Shown piece by piece: positions 36,883-42,909 of a DNA stretch of 64,000 nucleotides. Made by a program: the position numbers and the translations under genes. Each line of letters begins with the position of its first letter. Position 1 is the first letter of the stretch. The notes beneath the pieces were generated by a model, which made no database searches, was not told the DNA's origin, and saw only the letters and a program-made list of their open reading frames with translations. Origin of the DNA: JACMLC01 sp963720235 (GTDB lineage: Bacteria; Acidobacteriota; Blastocatellia; Pyrinomonadales; Pyrinomonadaceae). The DNA lies in NCBI GenBank assembly GCA_963720235.1, contig OY970389.1, positions 930,001 to 994,000 of the forward strand, written 5' to 3'.

Positions 36883-37275
36883 CTATCTCAACAACAAACA
36901 CATCTCCGCGTAAGGCTCTGCGACAATCTGATGCTCGTCTTCATAGACGATGTAGCCGGGCGTGATTGTTTTAATCAAACGAACAGTCACGTCGTTGTTT
37001 TCCAGGATAGCGACCATCTCCCAGATTTTGCTGATGTGGTCTGTGGCTGTTGATTTAAACCATGAGATGGCTACAGGCTGGCGCGGGCGCATGGTGCGCG
37101 AAAATCTGTAGGGTCTCTTGAGATAAAACTCAAACCAGCGCAAGGCTTCCGTCAGAGCCTCTTGGTCATAAAAAGGCAGCCTGCCGCTGTCTCGCAACTC
37201 ATAGGCAGCGACAAAGATGCCCGCCGCGACACGCGAGCAATCGTGTATCTCCGTTGTGATAAAACGGATGAGCAT
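36883..37275 (-). CDS. hypothetical protein
   Basis: 130 residues that I do not recognise and no leader. The protein has a helical centre (DQEALTEALRWFEFYLKRPYRFSR) and a C-terminal alpha/beta part (DVTVRLIKTITPGYIVYEDEHQIVAEPY). Codon use is like its neighbours, and it starts 45 bases after the stop of the next upstream gene, so the two may be co-transcribed. No function can be offered. Confidence 0.6.
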   Translation of the reverse strand: MLIRFITTEIHDCSRVAAGIFVAAYELRDSGRLPFYDQEALTEALRWFEFYLKRPYRFSRTMRPRQPVAISWFKSTATDHISKIWEMVAILENNDVTVRLIKTITPGYIVYEDEHQIVAEPYAEMCLLLR

Positions 37276-37320
37276 GGCTGCATCTCATTCCTGTAAAATT
37301 CTCCGCTATTGTTTGCGGCA

Positions 37321-37773
37321 TCAATTCAACTCTCTCAAATCAGGCTCAATCCAATTCACGCGCGCTTCAAATGACATCAGACGTTCGCGCGTGTAGTAAG
37401 TGAGCGGCAGGCTCTTGTCGCCACAACGCTCGTATAAATCGTTTGCGAGAACTGCGAGCGTGCAATCAATCGTCGAAACTTCTTTCAGGTAACGCCGCAC
37501 GAGGCGCATCCAGAAGAGCGTCAAAGTCTCGTGATAACCGCTCTCGCGCGTAGTGATGATGCCGTGCGCGTGGTTATATCGCTTGATGCCTTCACGAATC
37601 AGCCGGACGGATTCAGTCTCTGAATAGCGCAGGCAGTACCAGAGCGCGACGGTCAGGTGCGCGCGATGCGTCCACTCTGCGCGCGGCAGTGTGCCGAACT
37701 CAAATCCGCGCACAAGCTCTAAGACCTCTGCCGACGAGCGGAAGATTTTTAACTCAACTTCACAAACAGACAC
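37321..37773 (-). CDS. conserved hypothetical protein (WTHRAHL family)
   Basis: 150 residues, all-helical in appearance. The blocks EWTHRAHLTVALWYC (residues 33-47), HNAHG-like YNHAHGI and GYHETLTLFWMR recur in a widespread bacterial family of unknown function that I remember but cannot name. The repeated His residues could bind a metal or cofactor. It is probably in one transcript with the downstream gene. Confidence 0.65.
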   Translation of the reverse strand: MSVCEVELKIFRSSAEVLELVRGFEFGTLPRAEWTHRAHLTVALWYCLRYSETESVRLIREGIKRYNHAHGIITTRESGYHETLTLFWMRLVRRYLKEVSTIDCTLAVLANDLYERCGDKSLPLTYYTRERLMSFEARVNWIEPDLRELN

Positions 37774-37858
37774 GACTGCACCTCCACTTAAAAATACAAT
37801 TCAATACAAACTCAAAATCGAAGCGCCTTGTTGATGAGAGGGAACAGGCAAGAGTTAA

Positions 37859-37950
37859 TCGGGGCAGCAGGACTCGAACCTGCAACCTTGCGGTAATCTG
37901 CCGCTAACACCGGATATCAACCGGCTGCTCTACCATTGAGCTATGCCCCG
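37859..37950 (-). tRNA. tRNA with anticodon GAT (Ile) and a long variable arm
   Basis: Acceptor CGGGGCA pairs with TGCCCCG, discriminator A, no encoded CCA. D-stem GCTC/GAGC, anticodon loop TTGATAT in a CCGG/CCGG stem, T-arm GCAGG-TTCGAGT-CCTGC. Between anticodon stem and T-stem there are about 25 bases with a GCGG/CCGC hairpin. An Ile anticodon on a class II body is not expected. Confidence 0.7.
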
Positions 37951-37963
37951 CGAAAAATTTCTT

Positions 37964-38038
37964 TAGGCCGGGTCGGATTCGAACCGACGAGTCCTCCGCT
38001 TAAAAGGCGGATGCCTTGGGCCACTTGGCTACCGGCCT
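37964..38038 (-). tRNA. tRNA-Lys(TTT)
   Basis: Acceptor AGGCCGG/CCGGCCT, anticodon loop CTTTTAA in stem TCCGC/GCGGA, T-loop TTCGAAT, discriminator A, no CCA. It differs strongly from the tRNA-Lys(TTT) at 57912-57984. Confidence 0.85.
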
Positions 38039-38047
38039 GCAAGCAAA

Positions 38048-38119
38048 CTGTGGCGGAAGGATTCGAACCTTCGATATTCGCATTAACAATGCGATGCCTT
38101 GCCGCTTGGCTACGCCACA
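38048..38119 (-). tRNA. tRNA-Asn(GTT)
   Basis: Acceptor TGTGGCG/CGCCACA, anticodon loop TTGTTAA, T-arm GAAGG-TTCGAAT-CCTTC, discriminator G as usual for Asn. No encoded CCA. Confidence 0.88.
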
Positions 38120-38263
38120 TCAAAAACAAAGACCACTCGACCAGCGAGGCGGGAAGACACGAGAGCAAAGTGGAAGAATCTACTCACTGAATAAATTCTC
38201 TATCACATTGCTCTCATGTCTCTGCTTTGTGGCGAGTCGGGGGATGAGGTGTTTTTCGGAAAT

Positions 38264-38292
38264 TGGTTGCGGGAACAGGAATCGAACTGTAT
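38264..38292 (-). pseudogene. possible tRNA 3' fragment
   Basis: The complement reads ACAGTTCGATTCCTGTT, like a T-arm, but with a mismatch and no matching 5' half. It lies just before the inserted HNH gene. Confidence 0.3.
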
Positions 38293-38337
38293 ATGGAATA
38301 AATTTCGACTCTATCTCACATTTGGTAAAATAAGAAC

Positions 38338-38958
38338 ATGACTCTTAAACACAATGCCGACCGTAGGAGATTAGCTCTTGAGAATTATTATCAGAATCCA
38401 AATCGTTGTAAGAACTGCCATGAAGTAATTAATGTTCCAGATTGCGTTAAAGTCAAAGAGGTGCGGCTAAAAGTATTTTGTAGTCGCTCATGTAGTGCAG
38501 CTTTTAATAATCACTTGTATCCCAAGAGAAAGCGAACTTGGGCGGCTCGTCCTTTAAGGGTGCTTACCTGTGAGCATTGCGGCAATGAATTTTATTCACG
38601 TAATGTACGTCGCAAAAATTGCGACCCATGTATTCCTGTGGCTCGGTATATTAATCGCACAAGCAGTCTTATGCTTAAAACAAAAGGTATGCTCTTTTCC
38701 GCTAATGCCAATTGGCAATCTGCACGAAGTTCTATTCGGGCGCACGCATATAAAGTTTTTAAGCGAAGCGGCGCTCAATATGAGTGCTATATCTGTGGTT
38801 ATAATCATCATATTGAGATAGCGCACTTGCGGCCTGTAAGTGACTTTCCGAATGAGGCTTTAATAAGTGAAATCAATGCCCTTTCAAATTTGATTGCCTT
38901 ATGCCCAAATCATCATTGGGAATTAGATCATGGGCTTCTGAAATTAGATTCAAACTGA
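38338..38958 (+). CDS. HNH endonuclease with zinc-finger pairs
   Basis: 206 residues. The first half holds CxxC pairs (RCKNCHEV, CSRSCSAAF, CEHCGNEF and CDPC), which suggest zinc fingers. The C-terminal HNH domain is CYICGYNHHIEIAHLRPVSDF ... NLIALCPNHHWELDHGLL (residues ~150-203), with the His-Asn-His metal and catalytic residues. It lies on the strand opposite to the tRNA genes, between tRNA-Asn and tRNA-Thr, and is richer in AT than its surroundings. This suggests an inserted homing-type endonuclease, as is common in phage tRNA clusters. A restriction role is also possible. Confidence 0.85.
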   Translation: MTLKHNADRRRLALENYYQNPNRCKNCHEVINVPDCVKVKEVRLKVFCSRSCSAAFNNHLYPKRKRTWAARPLRVLTCEHCGNEFYSRNVRRKNCDPCIPVARYINRTSSLMLKTKGMLFSANANWQSARSSIRAHAYKVFKRSGAQYECYICGYNHHIEIAHLRPVSDFPNEALISEINALSNLIALCPNHHWELDHGLLKLDSN

Positions 38959-39121
38959 AACTCTCTATTCCGAACGTGATGGGCAAGAGCAAATCCTGTT
39001 ACACTCAACTCCTCGAATTGACTAAACTTCATCGTATGTTCGCGGATATGAGCAAGACCTAGCCAATTAACGTTGTGATTGTTGTCGGTGATCTCTCAAG
39101 ATCACCGCCAGTTTTTATTGG

Positions 39122-39198
39122 CTGCGGCGATGGGAGTCGAACCCACATCTTCTCGTTTACAAGACGAACGCTCTGTTAGCCGGTTGAGCTACGCCGCA
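39122..39198 (-). tRNA. tRNA-Thr(TGT)
   Basis: Acceptor TGCGGCG/CGCCGCA, D-stem GCTC/GAGC, anticodon loop CTTGTAA, T-loop TTCGACT, discriminator G followed by encoded CCA. Confidence 0.87.
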
Positions 39199-39211
39199 AG
39201 AGAAATGTTTT

Positions 39212-39285
39212 TGGACCAGAAGAGATTTGAACTCTTATCTAACAGTTTGCAGGACTGTCGCTTTGCCTGTTTAAGCTACTGGCCC
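39212..39285 (-). tRNA. aberrant tRNA, anticodon TGC (Ala) with C33, or Cys-like
   Basis: Acceptor GGGCCAG/CTGGTCC and T-arm AAGAG-TTCAAAT-CTCTT are intact. The stem ACAGT/ACTGT leaves loop CCTGCAA, placing C instead of the near-universal T at position 33. If the loop is read as nine bases the anticodon would be GCA (Cys). No CCA. It may be non-functional. Confidence 0.55.
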
Positions 39286-39302
39286 ACAGAAAAAACTTTT
39301 GG

Positions 39303-39393
39303 AAGCCCGCGAGGGAGTCGAACCCCTTTTGCCTCTCCGCCCGACGCTTTTCTGGAGGAACGGTTTAGAAGACCGATGTCGGGAACGCGGGCC
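39303..39393 (-). tRNA. tRNA-like gene with anticodon TCT (Arg), no D-arm, extended variable region
   Basis: Acceptor GGCCCGCG pairs with CGCGGGCT over eight bases, discriminator T, encoded CCA. Anticodon loop CTTCTAA in CGGT/ACCG. Only nine to ten bases lie between acceptor and anticodon stem, too few for a D-arm. The ~35-base variable region has GTCGGG, complementary to CCCGAC in the 5' linker. Confidence 0.55.
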
Positions 39394-39436
39394 GTTTGTG
39401 TGAAGATTTAAGTTACAAAGCCTGCCAAAAAACTGG

Positions 39437-39516
39437 CCGGGGCGCGAGGCCGCATGCGCCTCTTGCACTCCACAATCCAACACAGTCACATTCTGCGCCG
39501 GACGAGCCACGCCCCG
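39437..39516 (-). other. tRNA-shaped remnant with abnormal T-loop
   Basis: The complement begins CGGGGCGTGGCTC and ends GCGCCCCG-G-CCA, with an 8-bp acceptor-like pairing. Next to it is GAGGC-GCATGCG-GCCTC, a T-arm shape whose loop lacks TTC. No anticodon stem can be drawn. Likely a decayed tRNA. Confidence 0.35.
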
Positions 39517-39524
39517 GAAAAGCA

Positions 39525-39635
39525 AGGCGGAAGGCGGAAGGCGGAAGGATGAAAGGCATGCTGTTTAAGCTTGAAGCACTCATCTCAGAGAGCCACACTT
39601 TCATCCTTCATCCTTCCGCCTTCATCCTTCGACTT
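39525..39635. repeat. inverted repeat of GGCGGAAGGATGAAAG units
   Basis: AAGGCGGAAGGCGGAAGG is a short tandem repeat; GGCGGAAGGATGAAAG is mirrored by CTTTCATCCTTCATCCTTCCGCC about 50 bases later. It lies between two tRNA genes. Confidence 0.65.
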
Positions 39636-39637
39636 GG

Positions 39638-39709
39638 CGGTCGGAGTTGGAATTGAGCCAACCTCTCTTGCTTTTCAAGCAAGCGCTAATCCGTCTCAGC
39701 TATCCGACC
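39638..39709 (-). tRNA. tRNA-Phe(GAA)
   Basis: Acceptor GGTCGGA/TCCGACC, D-stem GCTG/TAGC, anticodon loop TTGAAAA in CTTGC/GCAAG, T-arm GTTGG-CTCAATT-CCAAC (C at 54), discriminator G, encoded CCA. Confidence 0.85.
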
Positions 39710-39786
39710 TGACGGAGAGAGAAAAGTTTTTTGGAATGTGTTTGAGAGATTATCTGGAGCGGGAGGAGAGCCGCTCCATTTGAGAG

Positions 39787-40356
39787 TCACGCGATGTGGA
39801 CTTGTTCGTGTGAGACTGCATCGTCGTGATGATCAAGAAAGAGGTACTTGCGCCACTCAGGTCTGGCTTCTGCATAGTGGCACAGGACAACTCTTTCGAG
39901 CTTTACGCGCAGGGCCGTCTGTGAGGTCAGCAGTGGCATGCGCGCTTCATCAGGCGTGCGGCTGCCCTTGCGGTTATTGCATGCGACGCATGCTGTGACG
40001 ATGTTGACAGGGGAGTTATCTCCGCCACGCGAGCGCGGCAGGATGTGGTCGAGCGTCAGTTCGGTTGAAGTTTTCTTGTCGCCGCAATACTGGCAGCGAA
40101 ACTTGTCGCGCATATAAATCCTGAGCCGCTTCATCCCGGAAGCTTCACGACGCCTGCGCACGTTGATATAGGAGCGCAGGCGTATCACGCTCGGCACGCG
40201 GAAGGTCGCGCTCGGAGAATGCAGCACGCGCTCGCCGTCGTGCTCTTCGATAAACACAGTGCCTTTCAGCGAGAGGCACATCGCGCGCGCGACTCCAACC
40301 GTGCCAAGCGGCTCGTAAGAAAAATTTAGTAAAAGCACACGGCCATGCAATGCCAT
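39787..40356 (-). CDS. HNH endonuclease (McrA-like)
   Basis: 189 residues. The N-terminal half (VLLLNFSYEPLGTVGVARAMCLSLKG) and the HNH domain CQYCGDKKTSTELTLDHILPRSRGGDN ... NIVTACVACNNRKGSRTPDEA (residues ~88-138) match a common bacterial family. The two CxxC pairs hold zinc and the LDHILP His is catalytic. The family occurs in normal chromosomes, and its cellular role is not well defined. It is on the same strand as the tRNA genes, inside the array between tRNA-Phe and tRNA-Cys. GGAGGCC precedes the ATG at 40356. Confidence 0.9.
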   Translation of the reverse strand: MALHGRVLLLNFSYEPLGTVGVARAMCLSLKGTVFIEEHDGERVLHSPSATFRVPSVIRLRSYINVRRRREASGMKRLRIYMRDKFRCQYCGDKKTSTELTLDHILPRSRGGDNSPVNIVTACVACNNRKGSRTPDEARMPLLTSQTALRVKLERVVLCHYAEARPEWRKYLFLDHHDDAVSHEQVHIA

Positions 40357-40476
40357 ACAAGGGGGCCTCCTTTCTTAAATAAATACCACATCTTGCGTTA
40401 AGACGGGAAAATTAGTTTAGAGAATGTTGAGAGTTAAGAATCCTGTAGCTCTCGACGCTCTCTAAATTATCAAATG

Positions 40477-40550
40477 AGCAGGCAGCCGGATTTGAACCGG
40501 CGATGCTGGATTTGCAATCCAGTGCCTTGGACCAACTTGGCGATGCCTGC
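40477..40550 (-). tRNA. tRNA-Cys(GCA)
   Basis: Acceptor GCAGGCA/TGCCTGC, anticodon loop TTGCAAA in CTGGA/TCCAG, T-loop TTCAAAT, discriminator T as required for Cys. No encoded CCA. Confidence 0.9.
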
Positions 40551-40609
40551 ATGCGAAAAAAAATCTGTCACGCGAGAAAGAAATTGTATTTGTCAGATTG
40601 TCGCATTGG

Positions 40610-40684
40610 TGAGCCGTGAGGGATTCCAACCCCCAGCCTCGTGGTTCGAAGCCACGCGCTCTGATGCAGTTGAGCTAACGGCCC
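40610..40684 (-). tRNA. tRNA-Arg(TCG)
   Basis: Acceptor GGGCCGT/ACGGCTC, anticodon loop CTTCGAA in CGTGG/CCACG, discriminator A, encoded CCA. T-loop is TTGGAAT (G at 56 instead of C). Confidence 0.82.
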
Positions 40685-40724
40685 TTTGGAAAAATTGTGC
40701 GGGGCATCTGAGAAAATTGTGTGG

Positions 40725-40800
40725 AGCATCGTACCGGATTCGAACCGGTGTCTCGGCGCTGGCAACGCCGCGTCTTAGAGCCGGGCTGGACCAACGATGC
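40725..40800 (-). tRNA. tRNA-Gly(GCC)
   Basis: Acceptor GCATCGT/ACGATGC, anticodon loop TTGCCAG in CGGCG/CGCCG, T-loop TTCGAAT, discriminator T as in bacterial Gly tRNAs, encoded CCA. Confidence 0.88.
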
Positions 40801-40828
40801 AAATTTTCCGATGCAAAACTTTAAATGG

Positions 40829-40903
40829 TCAGGGCAGTCAGAATCGAACTGACGCCACGAGTTTCCAAAACTCGGATGCGAGAAGCCACTACACCATGCC
40901 CTG
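40829..40903 (-). tRNA. tRNA-Pro(TGG)
   Basis: Acceptor CAGGGCA/TGCCCTG, anticodon loop TTTGGAA in CGAGT/ACTCG, T-arm GTCAG-TTCGATT-CTGAC, discriminator A, encoded CCA. Confidence 0.86.
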
Positions 40904-40917
40904 TCAGAAAAAAATGG

Positions 40918-40992
40918 TGCGCCAGGTGAGACTCGAACTCACAACTCTCCTGCTTATAAGACAGGTGCTGTTACCGATTTAGCTACTGGCGC
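40918..40992 (-). tRNA. tRNA-Ile(TAT)
   Basis: Acceptor GCGCCAG/CTGGCGC, anticodon loop CTTATAA in CCTGT/GCAGG, T-loop TTCGAGT, discriminator A, encoded CCA. TAT is rare in bacteria, which usually read AUA with a modified CAT tRNA. Confidence 0.85.
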
Positions 40993-41007
40993 GCGCGTGT
41001 GAGTTGG

Positions 41008-41079
41008 CGGAACCGGACGGACTCGAACCGTCATCGTTTTCGTTGACAACGAAATGCCTCACCTCTCGGCCACGGTTCC
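41008..41079 (-). tRNA. tRNA-Asp(GTC)
   Basis: Acceptor GGAACCG/CGGTTCC, anticodon loop TTGTCAA in TTTCG/CGAAA, T-loop TTCGAGT, discriminator G, encoded CCA. Confidence 0.88.
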
Positions 41080-41094
41080 GAAAAAAAGTTTTGG

Positions 41095-41168
41095 GTGGGC
41101 CGACGAGATTCGAACTCGCAACGTCTGCATTCACAGCGCAGCGCTCTGCCGTTTGAGCTACGGCCCAC
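41095..41168 (-). tRNA. tRNA-His(GTG)
   Basis: Acceptor TGGGCCG/CGGCCCA, extra G at position -1 facing C73, the His identity pair. Anticodon loop CTGTGAA in CTGCG/TGCAG, encoded CCA. Confidence 0.9.
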
Positions 41169-41187
41169 ACATCAGAAAAAAGCTTGG

Positions 41188-41261
41188 CAGGGATGACGAG
41201 ACTCGAACTCGCAAATCAGTTAATCGAAAGTTAACCCGCTTTCCATTTCGCGTTCATCCCC
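41188..41261 (-). tRNA. tRNA-Glu(TTC), position 8 is A
   Basis: Acceptor GGGGATG/CATCCCT, anticodon loop CTTTCGA in GTTAA/TTAAC, T-loop TTCGAGT, discriminator G, encoded CCA. Position 8 is A instead of T, which would disturb the 8-14 contact. Confidence 0.75.
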
Positions 41262-41278
41262 GCAAAGAAAAATGTTGG

Positions 41279-41352
41279 TCCCGATGGAGAGATTCGAACT
41301 CTCATCCTACTGTTTCTAAGACAGTCGCCTCTGCCGTTTGGGCCACATCGGG
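41279..41352 (-). tRNA. tRNA with anticodon TAG (Leu) and a short variable loop
   Basis: Acceptor CCCGATG/CATCGGG, anticodon loop CTTAGAA in ACTGT/ACAGT, T-loop TTCGAAT, discriminator A, encoded CCA. The variable loop is only AGGAT, whereas bacterial Leu tRNAs have a long arm. Confidence 0.75.
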
Positions 41353-41371
41353 AGTTAAGAAAAAAATCTGG

Positions 41372-41443
41372 CTCCGGGAGAAGGGCTCGAACCTTCATCG
41401 CCTGATTCAAAGTCAGGCATCCTGCCTGTTAGACGATCCCGGA
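41372..41443 (-). tRNA. tRNA-Gln(TTG)
   Basis: Acceptor TCCGGGA/TCCCGGA, anticodon loop CTTTGAA in CCTGA/TCAGG, T-arm GAAGG-TTCGAGC-CCTTC, discriminator G, encoded CCA. It is the 5'-most gene of the array. Confidence 0.88.
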
Positions 41444-42000
41444 AAAGTTTTGTGACGCGCACATGCACAAATAAAATTCCTGTGTTAAAAAATAGATGAA
41501 GGCAGAAGAGTAAGCGCACGAAGACACACTTCGAGGCACACTTCGACAGAGGATGGCGACCTGTGGGACTCTCGCAAAGCACTCAGGTCAGCTATCCGTT
41601 TAGAAGGCTCTCCTGCCTTCACCTCTCAAACAAAAAGGTACTTCGATTTTCAAACAACATGAAAAGAGCGGGACAAAAGTTTCTCAGAGAAACTGCCCGC
41701 TCCATCTAAATCCCTTAAATTTTGCTATGAGATTTGGGAGCGGGAGCCGCTCCCGCAGGGTTACATCAAGACTTGGCTGCGATCCGTAAAGCCGAGGCTT
41801 TCGGGGGCCTGTCTATGCATGGACTGTCCGCCGCGATTCGTAATCAGGAATAACGAATTCAGACCATAGACAGACCACGCCGCGCCCGGCAAACCTATGC
41901 ACGGCTGCCGGAGGGCTGTCTGTTTGGTGTTGGTCAGATTCGTTAACATTGAAAATTTTTCCTCATGCTCGCTCTCATCTTTGCTGAAAGCGAACGCGCA
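41444..42000. other. long leader region upstream of the tRNA array, no supported gene
   Basis: Contains two hairpins, GAGCGGG/CCCGCTC around an inner AGTTTCTC/GAGAAACT pair (41671-41704), and GGGAGCGG/CCGCTCCC (41736-41755). A minus-strand open frame (41761-42156) crosses it, but its better start overlaps the promoter at 42001-42030 and it has no ribosome binding site, so I do not call a gene. Confidence 0.5.
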
Positions 42001-42030
42001 TGTATAAGGCATGACCAGCTTGCGTGTCAA
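42001..42030 (-). promoter_or_regulatory. sigma70-like promoter reading toward the tRNA array
   Basis: On the minus strand, TTGACA (42030-42025) is followed after 18 bases by TATACA (42006-42001). It is the only strong consensus-like pair I found upstream of tRNA-Gln, about 560 bases away. Confidence 0.5.
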
Positions 42031-42127
42031 GAACTTTTTTCGTTGACCGTAGAGATTGATGAAGAAAAAGCTGTATCGAGTTGCTTGAGAGATGCGATTA
42101 AAAAAAGAGTGCTCGCATAAGCAAGAA

Positions 42128-42238
42128 AGTTTCCCGCAAAGACGCAAAGAAAGCACGCAAAGGTCTTGAGTGATTATTTAACTTGAAAGCTTTCTTCGCG
42201 CCTTCTTTGCCCACCAGCGCCTTTGCGGGAGACTCTTT
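42128..42238. repeat. GCAAAGGCGCAAAG-family inverted repeat, copy 6
   Basis: AGTTTCCCGCAAAGACGCAAAG at the left pairs with the CTTTG...CACCAGCGCCTTTGCGGGAGACT region at the right. Its right half overlaps the 3' end of the alkA-like gene. Confidence 0.75.
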
Positions 42239-42909
42239 CGTCTTGGGCTATGCAGGTAGTGATTCCATAAAAGACGCGCAGCGATTGCTCGAAATGGTTG
42301 CCATTGCTTGCTGAGTTCTTCAAGCTCAAGCGGGCCGGGCCTGTGAGGCAGTCGCTTTAATTCCTGCACGGCGATAGCCAGAGCCAAATCGCCGCCGGGC
42401 CACGCGTCCGGCCTCAGCAACGCCATCAGCAGATAAATTTCAGCAGTCCAAAGCCCTATGCCTTTGACCTTCTGCAACTCGCTCCTGACCTCTTCGTCGC
42501 TCTTCGAGCGCAAAGCCTCTAGGTCAAGCGAGCCGCAGACAATAGCTTCTGCCAGGTGTCTTCCGTAAATAATTTTTTGCCGGCTGAATCCTGCGGCCTT
42601 GAGAGTGACTTCATCAAGCTCTAAGAATCGCGCGGGCGTGAGCGGCGAAGCGATTGCGAGCAGCTTTTTAAAAGCAGCTTCGGCAGAGGCGAGAGAGACC
42701 TGTTGCTCTAAAATAATTTTGACGAGAGTGGGAAATCCTTCTTCGCGCTGCCAGAGTGGCGGCGTCCCGTGCCGCTCTAAAATCTGCGCGAGGTCTGCAT
42801 CGCTTTCAGCGAGGAGCTTGAGCCCGCGCGCGTAGGAACGGTTTGTGAGCATCGAAAGCTTATTCACGATTGGATGCTTTCCATCTGAATCAAACGCTTC
42901 CGCTCTCAT
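42178..42909 (-). CDS. DNA-3-methyladenine glycosylase II (AlkA-like, HhH-GPD)
   Basis: 243 residues. The helix-hairpin-helix and GPD motif reads LQKVKGIGLWTAEIYLLMAL then RPDAWPGGDLAL, with the catalytic Asp in PGGD near residue 181. The enzyme excises alkylated bases. I start at ATG 42909, which overlaps the TPR stop as TAATG and gives translational coupling; the frame is open further into the TPR gene, but only in the wrong phase. The last ~20 residues (KSLPQRRWWAKKARRKLSS) are encoded by the right half of palindromic repeat copy 6, so the basic tail is repeat-derived. The AlkA N-terminal TBP-like domain is missing or short, as in many bacterial homologues. Confidence 0.88.
   Translation of the reverse strand: MRAEAFDSDGKHPIVNKLSMLTNRSYARGLKLLAESDADLAQILERHGTPPLWQREEGFPTLVKIILEQQVSLASAEAAFKKLLAIASPLTPARFLELDEVTLKAAGFSRQKIIYGRHLAEAIVCGSLDLEALRSKSDEEVRSELQKVKGIGLWTAEIYLLMALLRPDAWPGGDLALAIAVQELKRLPHRPGPLELEELSKQWQPFRAIAARLLWNHYLHSPRRKSLPQRRWWAKKARRKLSS

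Noticed and set aside
39271..39525. Minus-strand open frame of 84 codons over the tRNA-like region
   Set aside because: It runs through tRNA and tRNA-like sequence; chance frame.
41510..41632. Possible further tRNA: the complement contains CCTTCTAAACGG and AGGTCGCCATCCT, like an Arg anticodon loop and a T-arm
   Set aside because: No acceptor or D-stem can be drawn and the T-loop is wrong. At most a very decayed remnant, so not listed.
41761..42156. 131-codon minus-strand open frame upstream of the tRNA array
   Set aside because: No ribosome binding site; the better internal ATG (42012) overlaps the -10 to -35 region of the promoter, and the protein has no recognisable composition or motif.
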